Positions 63,146-64,000 of a stretch of DNA of 64,000 nucleotides are shown here, piece by piece; the stretch's first letter is position 1, and every line of letters starts with the position of its first letter. The notes under the pieces are model-generated. The model made no database searches. It was not told the origin of the DNA and worked only from the letters and a program-made list of their open reading frames with translations. Source of the DNA: UBA4421 sp002470275 (GTDB lineage: Bacteria; Pseudomonadota; Gammaproteobacteria; Pseudomonadales; Azotimanducaceae); assembly GCA_913052345.1 (NCBI GenBank), contig CAJXDR010000009.1, positions 1 to 64,000 of the forward strand, in the 5' to 3' direction. The position numbers and the translations under genes are program-made.

Positions 63146-63213
63146 GTTGGGGAATGTGTGCCCTACCTGCTGCCCGCCACAACCGCAGAAAGTAAATTGA
63201 CGAGAGAAGTGCG

Positions 63214-63684
63214 ATGAATCTAAACGCAACGATAATCGGCCAAAGCATTACGTTTTTCTTCTTTGTTTGGTTTTGTATGAAGTTTATCTGGCCGCTGGTT
63301 GGCGCAGCCATGAGAGAGCGGCAAGAGACCATTGCTGCCGGGCTGAGAGCGTCAGAAGAAGCGGATCAAAAGCTGGCGCTTGCAGCCAGCAATGCCGAAG
63401 AAGAACTTACAACGGCAAAGGCAGAAGCCTCAGCAATCATTGAGCAAGCCCGCGCGCGTGCGAGCCAAATGGTGGAGGAAGCCAAGACTGAGGCACGCGG
63501 TGAAGGCGAACGACTGGTTGAAGCCGCGAAGGCGGAGATCGAACAAGAAGTCAATCGGGCGAAAGAGTCGCTGCGCGCCCAGGTTGCCGAATTAGTGGTC
63601 ACCGGCGCTGAACGCATAATCGAAGACAGCGTGGATGCAGACAAGCACGACGCCATGCTGAAAAAGCTGGCTGCTGAGCTCTAA
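63214..63684 (+). CDS. atpF: ATP synthase F0 subunit b
   Basis: 156-residue stator stalk subunit. One N-terminal transmembrane helix (SITFFFFVWFCMKFIWPLV), then a long, charged, alanine-rich coiled coil with no breaks, ending DKHDAMLKKLAAEL. Same length as E. coli. Four bases separate it from atpH. Confidence 0.97.
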   Translation: MNLNATIIGQSITFFFFVWFCMKFIWPLVGAAMRERQETIAAGLRASEEADQKLALAASNAEEELTTAKAEASAIIEQARARASQMVEEAKTEARGEGERLVEAAKAEIEQEVNRAKESLRAQVAELVVTGAERIIEDSVDADKHDAMLKKLAAEL

Positions 63685-63687
63685 GCT

Positions 63688-64000
63688 ATGACGGAGCTAG
63701 CAACGCTATCAAGACCCTATGCAAATGCGCTGTTCGATTTGGCGACGGAAGCAAAGCAGCTTGAGGAATGGTCCAAAACCATGGCGACCCTCGATGCTGC
63801 AGCTAATGACGCGACGGTCGCGCTGATGCTGAACAGCCCGGAGTTCACTGCAAACGACAAGGCCAAGCGACTGGCTACACTGTGCGCAGACGAAGTCAGC
63901 AGTGACGCCGAGCGTTTTCTGCAGGCCTTGGCTGAGCATGATCGTCTGGGGCTCATCCAAGAAGTGCGCGAACAATACGAAGCGCTTCGCGCCGAGCAGG
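63688..64000 (+). CDS. atpH: ATP synthase F1 subunit delta (3' end cut by window edge)
   Basis: The first 104 residues are present. They begin TELATLSRPYANALFDLA, the delta-subunit hallmark, and continue through the helical N-terminal domain (FTANDKAKRLATL, DAERFLQALAEHDRL). The C-terminal part that touches subunit b is off the window. Delta links the F1 head to the b stalk. Confidence 0.96.
   Translation, partial: MTELATLSRPYANALFDLATEAKQLEEWSKTMATLDAAANDATVALMLNSPEFTANDKAKRLATLCADEVSSDAERFLQALAEHDRLGLIQEVREQYEALRAEQ

Noticed and set aside
1..64000. tRNA, rRNA, insertion sequence or prophage genes
   Set aside because: No cloverleaf-like gaps, rRNA segments, transposases, integrases or terminal repeats were seen; gaps between genes are short and accounted for.

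Overview
The window is the origin-proximal chromosome of an aerobic gammaproteobacterium. The core order dnaA-dnaN-recF-gyrB on one side of oriC and rpmH-rnpA-yidD-yidC-mnmE-mnmG-rsmG-parA-parB-atp on the other is the Pseudomonas-type arrangement. The neighbouring blocks (cytochrome c4-dsbA-engB-polA, dprA-purE-tsaC-aroE, def-fmt-rsmB-trkA-trkH) also match that group. A cytochrome-c-tailed aa3-type oxidase, a PQQ dehydrogenase, branched-chain acyl-CoA oxidation, ergothioneine genes and moderate GC suggest a marine Cellvibrionales/Halieaceae-like bacterium. That placement is inference from gene content, not from a phylogeny.

Layout. 1-15.7 kb is accessory metabolism: a truncated cytochrome c, an isovaleryl-CoA-type dehydrogenase, a beta carbonic anhydrase, a cytochrome c4-alr-PQQ dehydrogenase-RDD operon, an esterase, a NAD(P)-binding protein, a lipoprotein, a CDP-alcohol phosphatidyltransferase, a flippase-like membrane protein, a serine hydrolase, an M20 peptidase, an LLM oxidoreductase and TesB. 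15.7-18.2 kb holds the most unusual gene, a secreted pectinacetylesterase/NOTUM-like domain fused to a metallo-beta-lactamase domain, coupled to a secreted protein of unknown function. 18.4-24.2 kb holds arfB, dsbA, cytochrome c4, engB, polA and a DUF2782 gene.

24.2-35.5 kb is the respiratory block. Structural genes coxB-ctaD-ctaG-coxC are read leftward from a good sigma-70-like promoter with a long leader and a promoter-proximal inverted repeat. An assembly operon, surF1-(SCO-like protein)-ctaA-ctaB-sco, runs without a real gap into egtB-egtD, so ergothioneine synthesis appears co-transcribed with heme A and CuA assembly. 35.5-46.2 kb is housekeeping: yheV, aroE, tsaC, purE and dprA leftward; def, fmt, rsmB, trkA and trkH rightward; then an LpxL-like acyltransferase and tag leftward.

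46.2-64 kb is the origin region. Two perfect 16-bp parS palindromes lie inside recF. oriC (about 52.3-53.1 kb) has one perfect DnaA box, three near-matches, an AT-rich stretch, and next to dnaA four tandem 23-bp imperfect repeats. The rightward arm ends within atpH. rsmG seems to lack its normal N-terminus from the first ATG, and an open upstream frame suggests a non-AUG start. I found no tRNA, rRNA, insertion sequence, prophage or CRISPR array.
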